Below are positions 61,676-64,000 of a stretch of DNA of 64,000 bases, piece after piece; position 1 is the first letter of the stretch, and the number at the start of each line of letters is the position of its first letter. The stretch spans positions 1-64,000 of the forward strand of contig NZ_ATZJ01000007.1 of assembly GCF_000428145.1 (NCBI RefSeq), written 5' to 3'. The position numbers and the translations under genes were made by a program. The stretch is from Chitinilyticum litopenaei DSM 21440. Lineage in GTDB: Bacteria; Pseudomonadota; Gammaproteobacteria; Burkholderiales; Chitinibacteraceae. The notes beneath the pieces are model-generated. The model was not told the DNA's origin. It made no database searches and saw only the letters and a list, made by a program, of their open reading frames with translations.

Positions 61676-64000
61676 ATGACTAGCTTTGCCACTGATCTGA
61701 CCGCAGCACTGGCTGCCCGCAAACTCGACTCGCTGTCTGCCTGCCTTGCGCACTACTTCCGCGATCTGCCCGACTCTGATCGCACCCTGCGCTCGCCCGA
61801 CGAATGGCTGGGGCAATTCCTGATGCATGTCCGCCTGGCGGGCGACAGCGGCGACCTTGGCGCCTATCGGCTCAATGTCTGCAACCCCGATCTTGCCGAG
61901 CACGGCTGGCAGAGCCGCCACACCGTCATTGATCTGGTCATTCCCGACATGCCTTTTCTGGTGGACACCATTTCCATGGCGCTGGCCCGCCAGGGCTTGC
62001 GGGTGCATGTGCTGTTGCACCCGGTCATGACGGGCATCCGCCAGTCCGATGGCCACATCGCCGGCCAGCTGGATGGCGCAGGCCGCGAAGCCTGGATGCA
62101 CTTCGAAGTGGATCGCGTCACTGGCCCGCGTGTCAATGCGCTTGTCGCGGAAATCGAGGCGGCGCTGCAGGCACTGCAGCAAGCCGTGCACGACTGGCCG
62201 GACATGCAGGCACTCGTCAAGGAAGAGCAAGCCTGGTATGCGGCCAGTCGCGCCGATGGGCATGCGGAAATCGCGGCATTTCTCGACTGGCTGCTGGCCG
62301 ATCATTTCGTGTTCCTTGGCAGCCGCGATTATCACTTCAGCGATGGCGAGCTGCTGATCCGCAGCGAGCATGATCGTGGCATCCTGCGCAGCGACGCGCC
62401 CGGAACAGTCTCGCGCGTCTGGCAGCACCTCAGCCCGCCGCTGCGCGCCAGGGCCTTTACCGGCAACATCCTGCTGATCAAGTCGGCGCGCCGCTCGATC
62501 ATTCACCGGCCGGCCTATCTCGATCTGGTCATCCTGCGCCGCTTTGCCGACGATGGTAGCCTTACTTCCGAACGGCGCTTTTTTGGCCTGTATGCCGCAA
62601 GCGCCTACAACACACCGGCGCGGCATATTCCCGTGCTGCGCCAGAAAATCGAAGCCGTGCTGGCGCGCACGGCAGCCGATCTGGGCGGGCATCGCGGCAA
62701 GGCGATGCTCAACATCCTGGACACCTATCCGCGCGACGAGCTCATCGAGATCAGCGAAGATGACCTGGCCCGCATCGCCACCGGCATCCTGGGGCTGCAC
62801 GAGCGTCAGCATGTCCGAGCATTTTTCCGGGATGACATCTACCAGCGTTACACCTCGGTGATGGTGTTCGTGCCGCGCGACAATTACAACACCGACATCC
62901 GCCAGAAAATGGTCGACATCCTGCGCGAAGATCTGGCGGGCGAGCAGGTCGAATTCAATGTCGCCATGGGTGACGGCCCGCTGGCGCGCATCCAGTTTCG
63001 CGTGCATCGCCGCAGTGGCGAGCAGCCCGCCCAGGACTTCGCCGCGATCGAAGCGCGGATCAGCAAGGCTGCGCAGCGCTGGCAGGATGGGCTGCTGCAC
63101 GCCCTGGTGGCAAGCCATGGCGAGGAGCACGGCAACCAGCTGTTCCAGCGCTACCAGTACGCCTTCAGCGCCGGTTATTGCGCCGAACACCCGCCCGAAC
63201 TCGCAGTGCACGACATTGTGCATGCCGATCGCGCCTGCCGGCTCCAGGCACTGCAGCTGGCCTTGCATCCGGCTGGTCCGCTTGATCACGAACTCTGGCG
63301 CATCAAGCTCTACCACGCCCAGGCAATCACGCTGTCTGCCTGTCTGCCGCTGCTGGAAAACCTCGGCCTGCAAGTGCTGGACGAACGCCCGCATGCCGTC
63401 ACACTGGCTGACGACAGCTCGGCTTGGATCATCGACATCGGCATCCGCCTGCCCATCGGGGCGTCGCTGGAAAATCCTGCGGACCGCGAGCGCATTCTGG
63501 CCGGCTTTGCCGCGATTTTTGCCCGGCAGACCGAAAATGACAGCTTCAACCGGCTGCAATTGCTGGCCGGCATGAACTGGCAGGATGTCCGGCTGCTGCG
63601 TGCCTATTGCCGCTACCTCAAACAGGTCGGGCTCAATCATTCAGCCGACCTGCTGGCCGACACCCTGCTCAAGCACGCCGGCATCGCCCGCCAGCTGGTG
63701 ATGCTGTTTCATCTGCGCCACCAGCCCGACGACCCGCAGGATGCCGTGGCCGATCTGCTGGCCGAGGAAATCGCCCAGGCCTGTGCGGCACTGCCCAGCG
63801 TCGACGACGAGCGCATACTCAGTGGGCTACTCTCGGCCTGCGAGGCCACGGTGCGCAGCAATTTCTTCCAGCAGGCCGCCGATGGCGCACCGAAGCATTA
63901 CCTGTCCTTCAAGATCGCATCGGCACGGGTACAGGGCATGCCGCAGCCGACGCCGCTTTACGAGATTTTCGTGTACGGCGCCGAGTTCGAGGGCATCCAC
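61676..64000 (+). CDS. gdhB: NAD-dependent glutamate dehydrogenase (large type), 5' part
   Basis: Open to the window end; 775 codons of an expected ~1,600 are visible. The sequence VIDLVIPDMPFLVDTISMALARQGLRVHVLLHPV is split over the conserved N-terminal region of the 180-kDa GDH class, and FVPRDNYNTDIRQKM and PLYEIFVYGAEFEGIH follow. The catalytic domain lies outside the window. The enzyme oxidises glutamate to 2-oxoglutarate and ammonia. The ATG at 61676 has only a weak ribosome site. Confidence 0.93.
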   Translation, partial: MTSFATDLTAALAARKLDSLSACLAHYFRDLPDSDRTLRSPDEWLGQFLMHVRLAGDSGDLGAYRLNVCNPDLAEHGWQSRHTVIDLVIPDMPFLVDTISMALARQGLRVHVLLHPVMTGIRQSDGHIAGQLDGAGREAWMHFEVDRVTGPRVNALVAEIEAALQALQQAVHDWPDMQALVKEEQAWYAASRADGHAEIAAFLDWLLADHFVFLGSRDYHFSDGELLIRSEHDRGILRSDAPGTVSRVWQHLSPPLRARAFTGNILLIKSARRSIIHRPAYLDLVILRRFADDGSLTSERRFFGLYAASAYNTPARHIPVLRQKIEAVLARTAADLGGHRGKAMLNILDTYPRDELIEISEDDLARIATGILGLHERQHVRAFFRDDIYQRYTSVMVFVPRDNYNTDIRQKMVDILREDLAGEQVEFNVAMGDGPLARIQFRVHRRSGEQPAQDFAAIEARISKAAQRWQDGLLHALVASHGEEHGNQLFQRYQYAFSAGYCAEHPPELAVHDIVHADRACRLQALQLALHPAGPLDHELWRIKLYHAQAITLSACLPLLENLGLQVLDERPHAVTLADDSSAWIIDIGIRLPIGASLENPADRERILAGFAAIFARQTENDSFNRLQLLAGMNWQDVRLLRAYCRYLKQVGLNHSADLLADTLLKHAGIARQLVMLFHLRHQPDDPQDAVADLLAEEIAQACAALPSVDDERILSGLLSACEATVRSNFFQQAADGAPKHYLSFKIASARVQGMPQPTPLYEIFVYGAEFEGIH

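Overview
The window is 64 kb of GC-rich DNA. The closest fit is a facultatively anaerobic betaproteobacterium. Signs of this are the gene content (livHMGF, a DUF3422 protein, leuC-entericidin-leuD, a DUF1631 protein, an ArgP/ArgO pair, a large NAD-dependent glutamate dehydrogenase), the nitrate-responsive NarX/NarL pair attached to a molybdenum-cofactor operon, a likely rquA (rhodoquinone synthesis) and adhE (mixed-acid/ethanol fermentation). The species cannot be named from sequence reading alone.

Layout. 0-3 kb: tail of an IS630-type transposase, a DUF3422 membrane protein and a YceH-type protein. 3.1-10.8 kb: one long Moco operon, moaA-mobB-moeA-moaD-moaE-mobA::moaC-narX-narL, in which mobA and moaC form one reading frame and narX starts inside the moaC stop. 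Three of its intergenic gaps hold CACAGAG-type repeats, one of them a 10 x 8 bp tandem array. 10.8-14.5 kb: DUF3079 gene, a small AT-rich island with two unknown genes, mog and cobQ. 14.9-18.7 kb: livHMGF branched-chain amino acid transporter on the minus strand. 19-29 kb: DUF2799 lipoprotein, rquA, RhlE-type helicase, MscS channel, argO/argP, pgsA, an MFS transporter and an HD-GYP protein. 29-38.8 kb: mfd, a MASE1-PAS-PAS-GGDEF-EAL protein, rlmB and a PlpD-like patatin autotransporter.

38.9-47.3 kb: an intact-looking filamentous phage (inovirus) prophage with repressor, ssDNA-binding protein, gpII-type replication initiator, coat proteins, gpIII-like adhesin, gpVI-like protein and Zot/gpI. 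It also carries accessory genes: a KfrA-like coiled-coil protein, a secreted DUF4124-like protein and a second small regulator. It is bounded by two XerC/XerD dif-like sites. The right one is a good match to the chromosomal dif, so this window contains the replication terminus. The repressor stop codon lies in the host half of the left site. In the excised circle the repressor frame would run on into the second regulator.

47.4-64 kb: adhE, pyk, then leuC-ecn-leuD-nagB-leuB on the minus strand, an XRE/MmyB-type regulator, an ABC-F ATPase, a DUF1631 protein and the first half of an NAD-glutamate dehydrogenase cut by the window end.

Dispersed repeats are conspicuous: at least ten copies of a 49-bp palindrome (GGGTAT...ATACCC) sit mainly near gene ends, one apparently inside the coding sequence of the GGDEF-EAL gene. 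A 265-bp MITE-like element flanked by TA supplies the stop codon of the DUF2799 gene, and a truncated relative lies between argO and argP.
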